A DNA stretch of 64,000 nt from Sphingomonas desiccabilis (GTDB taxonomy: Bacteria > Pseudomonadota > Alphaproteobacteria > Sphingomonadales > Sphingomonadaceae): positions 1,488,001 to 1,552,000 of the forward strand of contig NZ_SDPT01000001.1 of the NCBI RefSeq assembly GCF_004135605.1, written 5' to 3'. The translations under genes were made by a program, and so were the position numbers. This document shows, piece by piece, positions 47,101 to 55,440 of the stretch. The notes under the pieces were generated by a model. It ran no database searches and was not told the origin of the DNA. It saw nothing but the letters and a program-made list of their open reading frames with translations. The number at the start of each line of letters is the position of its first letter. Position 1 is the first letter of the stretch.

Positions 47101-47612
47101 AGGCCGCCCAGCGCGTCGCCGTCGTTCGGCGAACGCTTGAGGGCGCTGCGGAACAGTGTCTCCGCGCGATCGAGATTCCCGTTGTCGAGCGCGACGAATC
47201 CGGCTGCGCGCGCATCGCCGCCGGCATCGCGGGATGGCGGGGGCGCTGCCGGACGACGCGGGGCGGCGGGTGCGGCGGGAACCGGAGCGGCCGGCGCGGG
47301 CCGCGCCGCAGGCTGCTGCGGCTTGGGCTGCGGACGTGCTGCGGGGGGTTTGGCCGGTGCAGGCGCAGGCGCCGGTGCGGGGGAGGCCGCAGGACCTGCC
47401 ACGCCGCGCTTCGCCGTGGCATTGTTGGGGTCGATCGCGAGGACGCGGCGATATGCCTGGAGGGCAAGGTCGCGGCGACCGCGACCCTCCCAATACTTCG
47501 CCTGGCGAAGCAGTGCCGGCACGGCATCCGCCTGCGCCTGGACCGCCACGGGGGGCGCCATCGTGACGAGGACGGCGCCGCTCAGCAGCCACTGCAAGGA
47601 TCGGGTTCGCAT
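44196..47612 (-). CDS. bcsC: cellulose synthase outer-membrane subunit BcsC
   Basis: A 1138-residue BcsC. A signal peptide (LQWLLSGAVLVTMAPPVAVQAQ) is followed by many tetratricopeptide repeats (about 35-720; for example AYRRVLAIDPNNATAKRG, RSALKRSPNDGDALGGLGLVE) that span the periplasm, a Gly/Pro/Ala-rich linker, and a C-terminal beta-barrel domain (about 800-1138) that exports the glucan. ATG 47612 overlaps the bcsAB stop by one base (TGATG), and a GTG three bases earlier would overlap more. A long Ala/Pro tract at about 80-130 is unusual in composition. Confidence 0.93.
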   Translation of the reverse strand: MRTRSLQWLLSGAVLVTMAPPVAVQAQADAVPALLRQAKYWEGRGRRDLALQAYRRVLAIDPNNATAKRGVAGPAASPAPAPAPAPAKPPAARPQPKPQQPAARPAPAAPVPAAPAAPRRPAAPPPSRDAGGDARAAGFVALDNGNLDRAETLFRSALKRSPNDGDALGGLGLVELRRERFAEARDLLQRASRRGNGSRWAEALQSASFFADLRAAQADFDAGRVAEAQATAERLSRSDNPAAQTATELLARIYQQQGRYADAANLYTQAARASGGAQVGALRVSAIRAQAQAEVAAGRPGQAQQLYDRAISLDPNDPWLRYDYARFLRDQRRPMDATTIIGPLAQSAAPESLYAAALFAQQSGQLGAAETLMARIPEGSRSEEMNGFVLGLRAEAAVTRARALGAQGQQQTALQSLRQIADMPGLPAAQTATIATALFELGDTQTASMLAQRAAGMPVASAEAYDPIVRVLAATGQDMAAEEALSRATQLAGGTAQGMQTVATLRSAMAVARADRLRLAGQYAPAFDVLQQAWASTPGDTDVLASLGRLYQTGGLNAQAAQTYRMILAKDPNNRDALIGFAETASSAGEHGAAREAARQAIRAAPGDYRTYLAAARVEQARGDDGAARKYLQQARTLYVGQAGAGGANPFAGNPFAQMAQPTVATNPFAPVASGSNPFAFGSGGVQTASAAPVALAPVGGAPGSPFATSPRSDGYAAPYAAGGAAAVPQGWMPGAPGSPGPAPQMAAQGGDPVLQGIEADMRRLAASSAPRAEVTTGYRDRSGETGLSSLKELSGTAKVSTGFAGGRLGVQAQAVVLDSGRPTGSGLARFGRNGTAEAQGIVAQQPSQLTQAATQHDAGVAVAATYEGDLVQADVGTTPLGFAKRHAAGGVALTPRFSPQASGRIWAERRPVTDSIVSYAGTIDPVTGDFWGSVMRTGGGASLSWDRDGTGAYVDGAWHHYDGTGVRDNHSMQFNAGGYTRAYRDTRSSLTVGINANYQTFGNNQNYFSYGHGGYFSPQSFFSVSFPVRFAMNTDRFEISANAAPGYQSYDQDEAPLYPTDPGAQTVLEQLKARNTDVRARYDSLSDTGFGLAAGASVYYGLAGSTRVGGDINVNTFGQYNEVRTSVGIKQTLGGDK

Positions 47613-50600
47613 CACTTTTCCACCGCTTGGAGCCGCTTGCGCTCCTGTCGCTTGAGCAGGAAATAGGCAGGCCAGGACAACAGGATCGCGGCCAGGATGC
47701 CGGCAAACGCCAGCAGCCAGGGACGCTGGCTGGTCCAATAGGCCGCCTTCATCCAGAAGGGCAGCGCGCCGACCCAGTAGCGATCACCGACCGCGAAGCT
47801 GGCCATGTCGTCGCCCGTGAAGATCGAGAGATCGCCCTGGACCGCCGCGTTGATCTTCACGTCGGCCAGGCCTGCAACCATCTGGGGCAGGTTCAACGGA
47901 TCGTTCGCCAGCAGCGCCACCACGGTGCGATCGCTGTCGAACGGCGACTGGAAGCTCACGATCCCGCTGAAGTTGTCGGTGCTGTAGAGCGCCTCCCCCA
48001 CCGACTCCTCGGCGTCACGGCTATCGGGGGAGACGAACTGGACCGCGCGCATGATCGCGTTCCGCTTGCGCACTTGCAGGCGGCCGTTCTGATACTGGAC
48101 CGGCGCGTCCGCGAAGAGCGAGCCGCTGGCGAGCTTCATGTCACCGACCACGAGCACGTTCTTGCCGGTCGCGCGGTCAGCCGCGCCGTCGGTGATCACC
48201 GTCACCTGCGTGGCGGCGGCGCCGGTAGAGTCCCCGAGGCGCCCCATCACCGCCAGCAGCGCCTCGACCGTCGCCGGGGCCGGATTGGCGCCGACCATCA
48301 CCACCGTCTCGCCCAGGTCCGGGCGAATGGTGAAGGGATAGCCCGCACCGGCAAAGGTCGCGAGGTCCGGCATGCGGATGGCGTGATAGGCGTGACCGAG
48401 ATCGATCGTGCTTTCCGGCAGGATGCTGACCCGGACGTTGTCCGGAAGCGTGCCTTCGCAGCGCTTCTTGTCGGCGACGATCAGGTTGTAGTCGAGGATC
48501 AGCTGGTTCTGCCCGAACAGGTTGTAGTCGGGCAGCACGATGTCGGCGGTCGACGTGTAGGATTCCGCCGCATCATCACCCGTCAGGCGCCGCCACCAGG
48601 AGGCGCCGCGCAGCGGCTCCGTACCGAGATACTGGTTGTTGATCGAGATATCGAGCCGCGAGGCGCGGCGGTCGAGCCACGGCGCCCCCGGGTAGCGATA
48701 GTGCAGCCGCAGGTCGCCGCCCTGACGCGGCCAGAAGAACAGATCCGGCGCGACGCGGAAGGACGTCGTAAGCGGCCCCGGCGGCAGTCCCTGCCCCTGA
48801 AGCGCATAGGCCTGAGTGAACTCGCCGAGTTCCACCGGGCGATCGGTCCGCAGCCAGCGCGGCGCGCTGTAGCGCGGCATCGACGGGATGCGCACGCCGG
48901 CAAAGGATGCGGTCGTTCCGCCGGCCAGCCCACGGCTGAGCGCCAGGGCCGCAGCCGCCTGCTTCAGTTCGCGGTCGTCGCGTCCCATCACCAGCAGCAG
49001 GGTGCCAGATGGATCGGCCGGGTTGCGGACCACGGAGGCCGAGGGCCCCTGGATGTTGCCGCCGAAGTTGCCCATCCGGCGCGTGTTGGTCAGGAACAGC
49101 ACGGCATTGCCGCGCGGCAGCTGATTGTACCGTGGCGGGAAGGAAAAGCCGCGGTAGCTGGCAAGGCTGCCGAACCAGGAAGCGAGCGCAGAGGCCGCCT
49201 CCAGTTCACCGGCCGTCGGCGTGCTCAGGAACACGAACGGCAGGTTGAGCGCACGGGGATCGGCGCGATCGACGAACGGCGCCGGCCAGCGCGAGAGATT
49301 GGGGTTGAGCGGCAGCGGCTGGACGGAGAGATCCAGATAGGTGCGCGTGTTGCTGATGTTCGCCCACAGCGAGCTGTGGAACGGGTCCTCGCAGTCGCGG
49401 GCGTAATGGCCCAGGAACCGCAGGTTGAGGCGGTTCTCCCCCGGCAGGAAAAGCGCCGGATCCACCGCGAACGTCAGCTGGGTCCCGCCTGCAGCCTCGC
49501 GCACCAGCGGAATGGTGCGGACCGTCTCACCGTTGACCAGCACCACCATCTGGCTGAGGTCGCCGAGCAGCGCGGGCGAATAGGCGAAAGTCAGTGTCAT
49601 CGTCGCTGCGGTGACGACCGCGTCGGAGCGCACGCCGAACGGAATGCCGATCTCGCCATGGGTGCTCCCCAGACGGATCGGCTGGCGCTGCTGCAGGTCG
49701 CGCAGCGTCAGGCGGATCTGGCGCGCCGTGCCGTCGGCAGCGGGAGCGACAGCCGCCTCGGCGGTCTCCGGCGCCACCTGTGCCCGGGCAACTTCCGGAG
49801 GCAGCATCGCCGCACCGACCACGGCAAGCGCCAACGCGGCAGCAGCCTTGATCGGCGCCGGGGTACCGGCCGCCATGTTCTTGGGCTCCCGCCGGAAGAT
49901 GTTGCCCAGCGTGCCGACGCCGATCGCGGTGATATGCGCGAGCGAACGGAAGCCGGAGACGGTCGGGTGCGGCCCCTCGGGCTGCCAGGCATCCGCGCGG
50001 CCCATCACCGAACGCACCAGCAGGCGGACCCGGTCGGGCGACAGCTCGGGAAAACGAAGAAACGCATTCGATCCACGGGTTCGCATCGTCTCCACCGGCA
50101 GTGTCAGCATGTCGTCTCCCATCGGCAGGGCAACGTCAGTCACCGTTCGCCCTGTCAGCGATACGCCTTCAGGAAGCGTGAGCGACAGACCGCCCAGCGA
50201 CACGTCATTGGTTGTCCCGTCGAGTACGTAGCCATCGTCGAGGTACACAGTCACCGGCAGCTTCACCGGTAGCCGGATGTGCTGGCGCGTCTGGCGCCGC
50301 TCGCGCGCGACCGACACGGCCGCAAGCAGAATGACCACGCTGAACAGCGCCCAGGCGGTGTTGAGGAACAGCGTGTCCAGCTGCACGTCGAACTCGCCCG
50401 GGAACAGCAGCCGCCGCGCGAAGCCGAAGGCGATGCCGAAGAGCAGCAGGCCGATAGTGATCAGGTGCGGCTTGACCGTGGCGAAATCGAAATAGGTGCG
50501 GTCGAGCAGGCTGCCCTTGTCCGTCACGTTGAACTTGCCCTCGTGCGGGCGGAACAGCGTGTAGACCGTCGGCTTGACGAGGTGGAAGGCAAGCAGGGTC

Positions 50601-51982
50601 TCGTAGATCTCGCCCCAGAACGGACGGCGCTCGCCGCCCTGGATGCGCTCGCTGGACTGCATCGCCAGGAACAGGTGCGGCGCGGCATAGGCAAAGATCA
50701 GCCCGGCCGAGGCGTGGATGATGTTCGCGCCGGCAAGCAGATAGGCCAGCGGCGAGGTCAGGAACACGATCCGCGGCAACGGAAACTGGAAATGCAGCAT
50801 CGCGTTGATGTAGCAAAGCCGCTGCTGCCACTTCAGGCCGGGGCCGAACAACGGATTGTCGATGCGCATGATCTGCGTCATGCCGCGCGCCCAGCGGATG
50901 CGCTGGCCGATGTGGAGGACCAGCCGCTCGGTCGCGAGGCCGGCCGACAGGCGCGCGCCGATGTAGGCGGTGTTCCAGCCCATGCGCTGCAGCTTGAGCG
51001 CGGTGTGCGCGTCCTCGGTCACCGTCTCGCCGGCGAAGCCATTGGTCTGCATCAGTGCCTCGCGGCGGATGATCGCGCACGAGCCGCAGAAGAAGGTCGC
51101 GTTCCACAGATCGTTGCCGCGCTGCACCGCGCCGTAGAAGAGGTCCCCCTCCCCCGGCATGTCGGCGGCGCCGGCCAGGTTTCGCTGCACGGGGTCGGGC
51201 GAATAGAAGTGGTGCGGCGTCTGCAACAGCGCGAGCTTGGCATCCTTCTGGAACCAGCCGACCGTCAGCTGCAGGAAGGCGCGGGTCGGCACGTGGTCGC
51301 AGTCGAAGATCGCGATCAGCTCGCCCTCCGTCTTGCGGAGCGCGGCGTTCATGTTGCCCGCCTTGGCGTGGAGATTGTCGGTGCGGGTCAGATAGCCGCA
51401 GCCGACCTGCCGGGCCATCGCCCGGAACTCCGGCCGGCGACCATCGTCCAGGATGAACACCCGGAAGCGGTCCCGCGGATAGTCCATGTCCATCGCCGCA
51501 TAGGCGGTGTTGCGGACGATCTCGAGGCTCTCGTTGTAGGTCGGGATGTAGAGGTCGACCATCGGCCAGGTGTCGGGCGTCCCCTCGATCTCGATCACCG
51601 GCCGATCGAGCGGCCAGCTGGTCTGGAGGAAGCCGAGCACCAGGATCACCCAGGCATAGACCTCGGCCAGGTAGAGCCCGGTGCCCAGCAGCATCTCCGG
51701 AATCGAGTCGAACTCCAGCGTCGTCGTCGTCCGCCAGATCAGGTAGCGCGTCGACATCAGCAACGAGAGCGCCGCAATCGCAAGCGTGCCCCGCCGCGAC
51801 TTGTTGCGCCCGATCAGCAGCGCCCCGATGATGGTGGTGCCGGCGAAGATCCATTGCGTGCGGAAGTCGAGCGGAATCAGAAGCACCCCGATCACCGCCA
51901 CCAGAACGGGAACGGCAATCAGCACACGCGCCACGCGCGACATCCGCGAGGCGGGCTCCGTCATCGCCGCCCCTTGGCTCAT
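47612..51982 (-). CDS. bcsAB: fused cellulose synthase BcsA-BcsB
   Basis: A 1456-residue single chain fusing the catalytic BcsA and periplasmic BcsB, as in Komagataeibacter AcsAB. BcsA part: transmembrane helices, GT2 active site DDG (179-181), DCD (227-229), TED (322-324) and QRIRW (360-364), and the FFCGSC segment. The PilZ domain that binds c-di-GMP has RQHIR (566-570) and DVSLGG (593-598). From about residue 720 the BcsB part follows a signal-like helix (IKAAAALALAVVGAAMLPPEVARAQ), carbohydrate-binding and flavodoxin-like modules, and a C-terminal membrane anchor (LLAFAGILAAILLSWPAYFLL). It makes and translocates beta-1,4-glucan from UDP-glucose when c-di-GMP is bound. Confidence 0.95.
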   Translation of the reverse strand: MSQGAAMTEPASRMSRVARVLIAVPVLVAVIGVLLIPLDFRTQWIFAGTTIIGALLIGRNKSRRGTLAIAALSLLMSTRYLIWRTTTTLEFDSIPEMLLGTGLYLAEVYAWVILVLGFLQTSWPLDRPVIEIEGTPDTWPMVDLYIPTYNESLEIVRNTAYAAMDMDYPRDRFRVFILDDGRRPEFRAMARQVGCGYLTRTDNLHAKAGNMNAALRKTEGELIAIFDCDHVPTRAFLQLTVGWFQKDAKLALLQTPHHFYSPDPVQRNLAGAADMPGEGDLFYGAVQRGNDLWNATFFCGSCAIIRREALMQTNGFAGETVTEDAHTALKLQRMGWNTAYIGARLSAGLATERLVLHIGQRIRWARGMTQIMRIDNPLFGPGLKWQQRLCYINAMLHFQFPLPRIVFLTSPLAYLLAGANIIHASAGLIFAYAAPHLFLAMQSSERIQGGERRPFWGEIYETLLAFHLVKPTVYTLFRPHEGKFNVTDKGSLLDRTYFDFATVKPHLITIGLLLFGIAFGFARRLLFPGEFDVQLDTLFLNTAWALFSVVILLAAVSVARERRQTRQHIRLPVKLPVTVYLDDGYVLDGTTNDVSLGGLSLTLPEGVSLTGRTVTDVALPMGDDMLTLPVETMRTRGSNAFLRFPELSPDRVRLLVRSVMGRADAWQPEGPHPTVSGFRSLAHITAIGVGTLGNIFRREPKNMAAGTPAPIKAAAALALAVVGAAMLPPEVARAQVAPETAEAAVAPAADGTARQIRLTLRDLQQRQPIRLGSTHGEIGIPFGVRSDAVVTAATMTLTFAYSPALLGDLSQMVVLVNGETVRTIPLVREAAGGTQLTFAVDPALFLPGENRLNLRFLGHYARDCEDPFHSSLWANISNTRTYLDLSVQPLPLNPNLSRWPAPFVDRADPRALNLPFVFLSTPTAGELEAASALASWFGSLASYRGFSFPPRYNQLPRGNAVLFLTNTRRMGNFGGNIQGPSASVVRNPADPSGTLLLVMGRDDRELKQAAAALALSRGLAGGTTASFAGVRIPSMPRYSAPRWLRTDRPVELGEFTQAYALQGQGLPPGPLTTSFRVAPDLFFWPRQGGDLRLHYRYPGAPWLDRRASRLDISINNQYLGTEPLRGASWWRRLTGDDAAESYTSTADIVLPDYNLFGQNQLILDYNLIVADKKRCEGTLPDNVRVSILPESTIDLGHAYHAIRMPDLATFAGAGYPFTIRPDLGETVVMVGANPAPATVEALLAVMGRLGDSTGAAATQVTVITDGAADRATGKNVLVVGDMKLASGSLFADAPVQYQNGRLQVRKRNAIMRAVQFVSPDSRDAEESVGEALYSTDNFSGIVSFQSPFDSDRTVVALLANDPLNLPQMVAGLADVKINAAVQGDLSIFTGDDMASFAVGDRYWVGALPFWMKAAYWTSQRPWLLAFAGILAAILLSWPAYFLLKRQERKRLQAVEK

Positions 51983-52689
51983 GCAGCGGCGTCCTGCAAG
52001 CGCCCGCCGGGCGTGAGGCCGCAGCGCGCGATCACCGTCTCCGTCAGCTTCTCGACATCCGTGAGGGCCGCACTGGCCGGCGCGAAGGTGGCGAGCGGCT
52101 TCATGGCAGCCAGCGCCTCCATCACCGCCTCGTCGCGACGCACCGTGCCGAGCAGCTGATCCCCCAGCAGCGTGCGAACCAGCTTGTGGATGTCATTCGA
52201 CAGGCGGCGGCGATCGTCCATCTGATTGAGGACAAAGGCGGTGCGCGTGAGCGACAGGACCGAGGTCAAGGCATCGACCTTGGTCAGCGAGGCCAGCGCC
52301 AGCGGCGACGGCGCCAACGTGCAGATCTCCAATGCGGCATGCGGCAGCAGGCGGTCGCGCAGCTGCGCGCCCGCCGTGCCGAGGTCGACGAGGCAGACCT
52401 TCCCCTTCGCGCAACGGGCGAGCAGCTGGTCAGCCACGTGTTCCACGTCCTGCTCAGGATATGCCTGGAACAGCTCGACGCCGGCGATGGCATCCGGTGT
52501 CGCGTCGGCGTCCAGCATTTCCAGCGTCTGCGCAGGCGACAGGCCGAAATAGAGCTTCAGCGCCTCCTGGGTGGTGCAGTCCACGGCCGAAACATCATGC
52601 CCCCGCCCCGCCAGGGCGATCGCCAGCCGGGCCGTCAAGAACGTGGTGCCCACACCGCCCTTGGGCGAGCGCATCAGGATCATGGTCAT
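51979..52689 (-). CDS. bcsQ: cellulose biosynthesis ParA-like ATPase BcsQ
   Basis: A 236-residue MinD/ParA-like ATPase of the BcsQ (YhjQ) family, which supports and polarises the cellulose machinery at the cell pole in enterobacteria. The deviant Walker A is SPKGGVGTTFL (KGGVGTT at residues 10-16), followed by AVDCTTQEAL and VDLGTAGAQ. It overlaps bcsAB (ATGA, 51979-51982) and the upstream gene (52686-52689). Whether localisation is polar here is unknown. Confidence 0.88.
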   Translation of the reverse strand: MTMILMRSPKGGVGTTFLTARLAIALAGRGHDVSAVDCTTQEALKLYFGLSPAQTLEMLDADATPDAIAGVELFQAYPEQDVEHVADQLLARCAKGKVCLVDLGTAGAQLRDRLLPHAALEICTLAPSPLALASLTKVDALTSVLSLTRTAFVLNQMDDRRRLSNDIHKLVRTLLGDQLLGTVRRDEAVMEALAAMKPLATFAPASAALTDVEKLTETVIARCGLTPGGRLQDAAA

Positions 52690-53057
52690 GCGCGGCCTTT
52701 CCCGAGCTCATGGAGGAAGTTGCGGAGGTCGGGCTCGCGGGGCGGTTCCGGCGGCTTCGGGGCCGGTGCCGCTGCACGGCCATATCGACCGAACAGGCCG
52801 GCGGTCGGACGGGCCTCGGCCTCGGCGGAAGGAGTGCGCAAGGCGGCGGGCGCGGCTTCCTGGGCTTCGGGCTGCGCGCGGTCGGCAGCGGCCTGCACCG
52901 GCTCGGACTGGTCGCGGTTCCCGACGATTCGGGGATCACGAAGCAGCGTCTGAAACAGCGGCCACAGCTCGATTTCCTCGGCGACGGCCGTGAAGTCCTG
53001 ATATTCGAGATAATGCCGATCCAGTCGATCGAGCAGCGTTTTCGCGTCCTGCCGCAT
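52686..53057 (-). CDS. BcsR/BcsP-like cellulose biosynthesis accessory protein
   Basis: A 123-residue first gene of the operon. Residues 1-50 (LDRLDRHYLEYQDFTAVAEE then LWPLFQTLLRD) resemble the small BcsR domain, whose E. coli form ends in a similar WPLLAEF motif. The rest is proline/alanine-rich and disordered, ending in EPDLRNFLHELGKGRA, like BcsP-type proteins. BcsR binds BcsQ and helps assemble the synthase in E. coli; here gene order and overlap with bcsQ support that role. Confidence 0.7.
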   Translation of the reverse strand: MRQDAKTLLDRLDRHYLEYQDFTAVAEEIELWPLFQTLLRDPRIVGNRDQSEPVQAAADRAQPEAQEAAPAALRTPSAEAEARPTAGLFGRYGRAAAPAPKPPEPPREPDLRNFLHELGKGRA

Positions 53058-53280
53058 GGCTGTCCCCTTGTTCAGCTCGGCACCTACGGCAAGATAGTTA
53101 ACGAAGAATATTTCTTAGCGGCCCTGCCAGGGTTTTGCCACGGAGCACACCGATTTCTTCGTTGCGGCGCGGGTCGTGCAGAGTTGGCCCGTCAGGAACC
53201 CTGTGCCATCCGACCCATTTCAGAGCGGTGTACTCAGTTCTTAACTATTCCCGCGTACCGATGGGGCACCTTGTTGGGGT
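53058..53280. promoter_or_regulatory. divergent bcs / c-di-GMP enzyme promoter region
   Basis: The 223-bp gap between the cellulose operon and the oppositely oriented phosphodiesterase gene is less GC-rich than its surroundings. It contains an inverted repeat AAGAA-TAT-TTCTT at 53104-53116, about 47 bp before the bcs start, and two TTAAC half-sites. Promoters for both operons must lie here, but I cannot place the -35/-10 boxes firmly. Confidence 0.4.
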
Positions 53281-55440
53281 GTGCGTGTGAGACGAGCGAA
53301 GATTAGTGTAGACGAAGGGGCGCGGCTGGCTGCGGTTGCGGAATACGGCCTGAGCGACCCCAAGACGGATGCGCGTCTGCAGGAAATCGCCGGCCTGGCA
53401 GCGCGCAGGTTCGAAGCCCCCGTCGCACTGGTCACCCTCGTGCGCGAGACCGACCAGATGTTCGTGGCCGTCCTGGGCCTCCAGGAAAGCGGCACCCCCC
53501 GCGATATCTCCTTCTGCTCGCATGCGCTGGACAGCGACGACCTGCTCATCGTGCCGGACGCCACGCTGGACCCGCGCTTCTCGGGCAACCCGCTCGTTCT
53601 CGGTCCGCCCCATGTGCGCTTCTACGCGGGCGCGCCTCTCCGTTCCCCATCCGGCCATGTCGTCGGCACCCTGTGCGTGATCGACCGGCGGCCCCGCAGC
53701 GGATTCTCGGCGCGCGATCGGCAGGCGCTGCGGGCCCTGGGCGTACAGGCCGCGCAGAGGCTGGAGGAACTGCGGCTGGCGCACGCGCGGGCCGGTGGCC
53801 CGCACCGCTTCCGCCAGGCTGCGGGCGCTTCTCCCGACGCCGTCGCCTCTACCAATGCGAAGGGGCAGGTCGCCTTCTGGAACGAGGCGGCGGTGCGCCT
53901 GTTCGGCGTCCCCGCTTCCGAGGCGATGGGGCGCGACCTGGTCGAATTTCTTCCTTCGCTCCGGAACCAGCCGGATACGTCCGCGCGGCCCGACGAGCGG
54001 GTGGACGGGGATGCGCGAGGGCGAGATGGATCGCTGTTCCCGGTGGAGGTGCTGCTCCATGCCAGCCCCAGCGGGCAGGACGTCGTGGTGCGCAGCATCG
54101 AATCCCGGCGGCGGAGCGACGATCTGGCCTTCCACGCCGCCAATCGCGACACGCTGACGGGCCTGCCCAACCGGGTCGTGCTGATGGAACGGATCACCGA
54201 ACATCTTGCGCGGGGCGAGCAGATCCATCTGCTGCACGTAGGCCTGGAGGGGCTTCATCACCTGGACCCGGCGGCATCGCCCGGAAGTCGCGACCTCGCG
54301 CTGCAGAAGGTCGCGCGCCGGCTCGTCGAAAGCGTCTCGCCGGCCGACACGGTGACGCGACTGGACGAGGACGAGTTCGCGATCCTGCGTCCGGCGGAAG
54401 CCGGGGAGCCTCGCTCCGCGGCATTGGTGGTGGCGGATCGTATCCTGGGGTCGCTGATTGCTCCTGTCGAAATCGGCAAGCAGCGGCTGCGTCTCCGCGC
54501 CCAGGTGGGCATCGCCTGCTTTCCCAAGCATGCCGACACTACCGACGCACTGATGGCCGCCGCCGGCGTTGCGCTGCAGGATGCCCGCCGCGAGGGACGA
54601 CGGACCCGCCGGGTCTATGGGGAAACCCTGAAGCACGAGCCCCTGGAGGAAGGGGAGTCCGGCGAGACGCTGGCCCAGGCGCTCGCCCGGGGGGAGTTCG
54701 AGCTGTTCTACCAGCCGCAGGTGGATCTGGTGGACGGAAGCCTGATCGGTGCCGAAGCGTTGATCCGCTGGAACCACCCGGAACGCGGCCTGCTGATCCC
54801 GGGCGAGTTCCTCGACCAGATCGAGCACGGGCCGCTGGCGGTGGATGTCGGCACCTGGGTGCTGGAGACTGCCTGCTCCCAGGCCGTCGGATGGCGCCGG
54901 CGCGAGCCGCGGTTCCGGATGGGCGTGAACCTGTTCGAGGCACAGTTTCGCGGCCGCGACCTGGCAGGCGAGGTCCGGGCGATCCTGGACCGCACCGGCC
55001 TCAGCCCGGCCGGGCTGGAACTGGAGGTCACCGAAAAGATCATGCTTCGGAACGATGCCGCCACGCTTGAGGCATTGGTGTCGCTGCATGCTCAGGGAGT
55101 CCGCGTCGCGTTCGATGATTTCGGCACCGGCTATGCGGCGTTGAGCATGCTCAAGGCCTGCCCGCTGAACCGGCTGAAGGTGGATCGCAGCTTCGTACAG
55201 GACATCAAGAATGATGGCCCCGATGCCCTGATCGTGGCTGCGATCGCGACCCTCGGGGCGGGGCTCGGCCTGGATGTGCTCGCAGAAGGGATTGAAGACG
55301 AGGCGCAGTGGGAGTTGGTCCGTACCAGCGGCTGCCGGAGCGGCCAGGGATATCTGTTCGGTCGGCCCATGCCGGCCTCGCAATTCGAGGATTGGATGCG
55401 GCACCAAGCGTCGCCCCGGTCCAGCGAGGTGCGCGCATGA
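53281..55440 (+). CDS. GAF-PAS-degenerate GGDEF-EAL c-di-GMP phosphodiesterase
   Basis: A 719-residue signalling protein. Domains in order: GAF (about 20-160), PAS (about 175-275), GGDEF-like (about 285-440) and EAL (about 460-710). The GGDEF motif is degenerate (RLDEDEFAIL at 360-369, DE replacing GG), so cyclase activity is unlikely; the domain may bind GTP as a regulator. The EAL domain keeps its metal and catalytic residues: EALIRW (E492), VNLFEAQF, LEVTEKI, DDFGTGY, LKVDRSF and LAEGIED, predicting c-di-GMP hydrolysis to pGpG. GTG 53281 is the chosen start, GTG 53287 an alternative. It overlaps the next gene (ATGA) and is divergent from bcs. Confidence 0.88.
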   Translation: MRVRRAKISVDEGARLAAVAEYGLSDPKTDARLQEIAGLAARRFEAPVALVTLVRETDQMFVAVLGLQESGTPRDISFCSHALDSDDLLIVPDATLDPRFSGNPLVLGPPHVRFYAGAPLRSPSGHVVGTLCVIDRRPRSGFSARDRQALRALGVQAAQRLEELRLAHARAGGPHRFRQAAGASPDAVASTNAKGQVAFWNEAAVRLFGVPASEAMGRDLVEFLPSLRNQPDTSARPDERVDGDARGRDGSLFPVEVLLHASPSGQDVVVRSIESRRRSDDLAFHAANRDTLTGLPNRVVLMERITEHLARGEQIHLLHVGLEGLHHLDPAASPGSRDLALQKVARRLVESVSPADTVTRLDEDEFAILRPAEAGEPRSAALVVADRILGSLIAPVEIGKQRLRLRAQVGIACFPKHADTTDALMAAAGVALQDARREGRRTRRVYGETLKHEPLEEGESGETLAQALARGEFELFYQPQVDLVDGSLIGAEALIRWNHPERGLLIPGEFLDQIEHGPLAVDVGTWVLETACSQAVGWRRREPRFRMGVNLFEAQFRGRDLAGEVRAILDRTGLSPAGLELEVTEKIMLRNDAATLEALVSLHAQGVRVAFDDFGTGYAALSMLKACPLNRLKVDRSFVQDIKNDGPDALIVAAIATLGAGLGLDVLAEGIEDEAQWELVRTSGCRSGQGYLFGRPMPASQFEDWMRHQASPRSSEVRA

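Noticed and set aside
44574..50272. Long plus-strand frames opposite bcsC and bcsAB
   Set aside because: Both cellulose genes are unambiguous and overlap their neighbours precisely.
53090..53260. TTAAC half-sites as a CtrA-regulated promoter
   Set aside because: Only half-sites are present; no TTAA-N7-TTAA motif was found.
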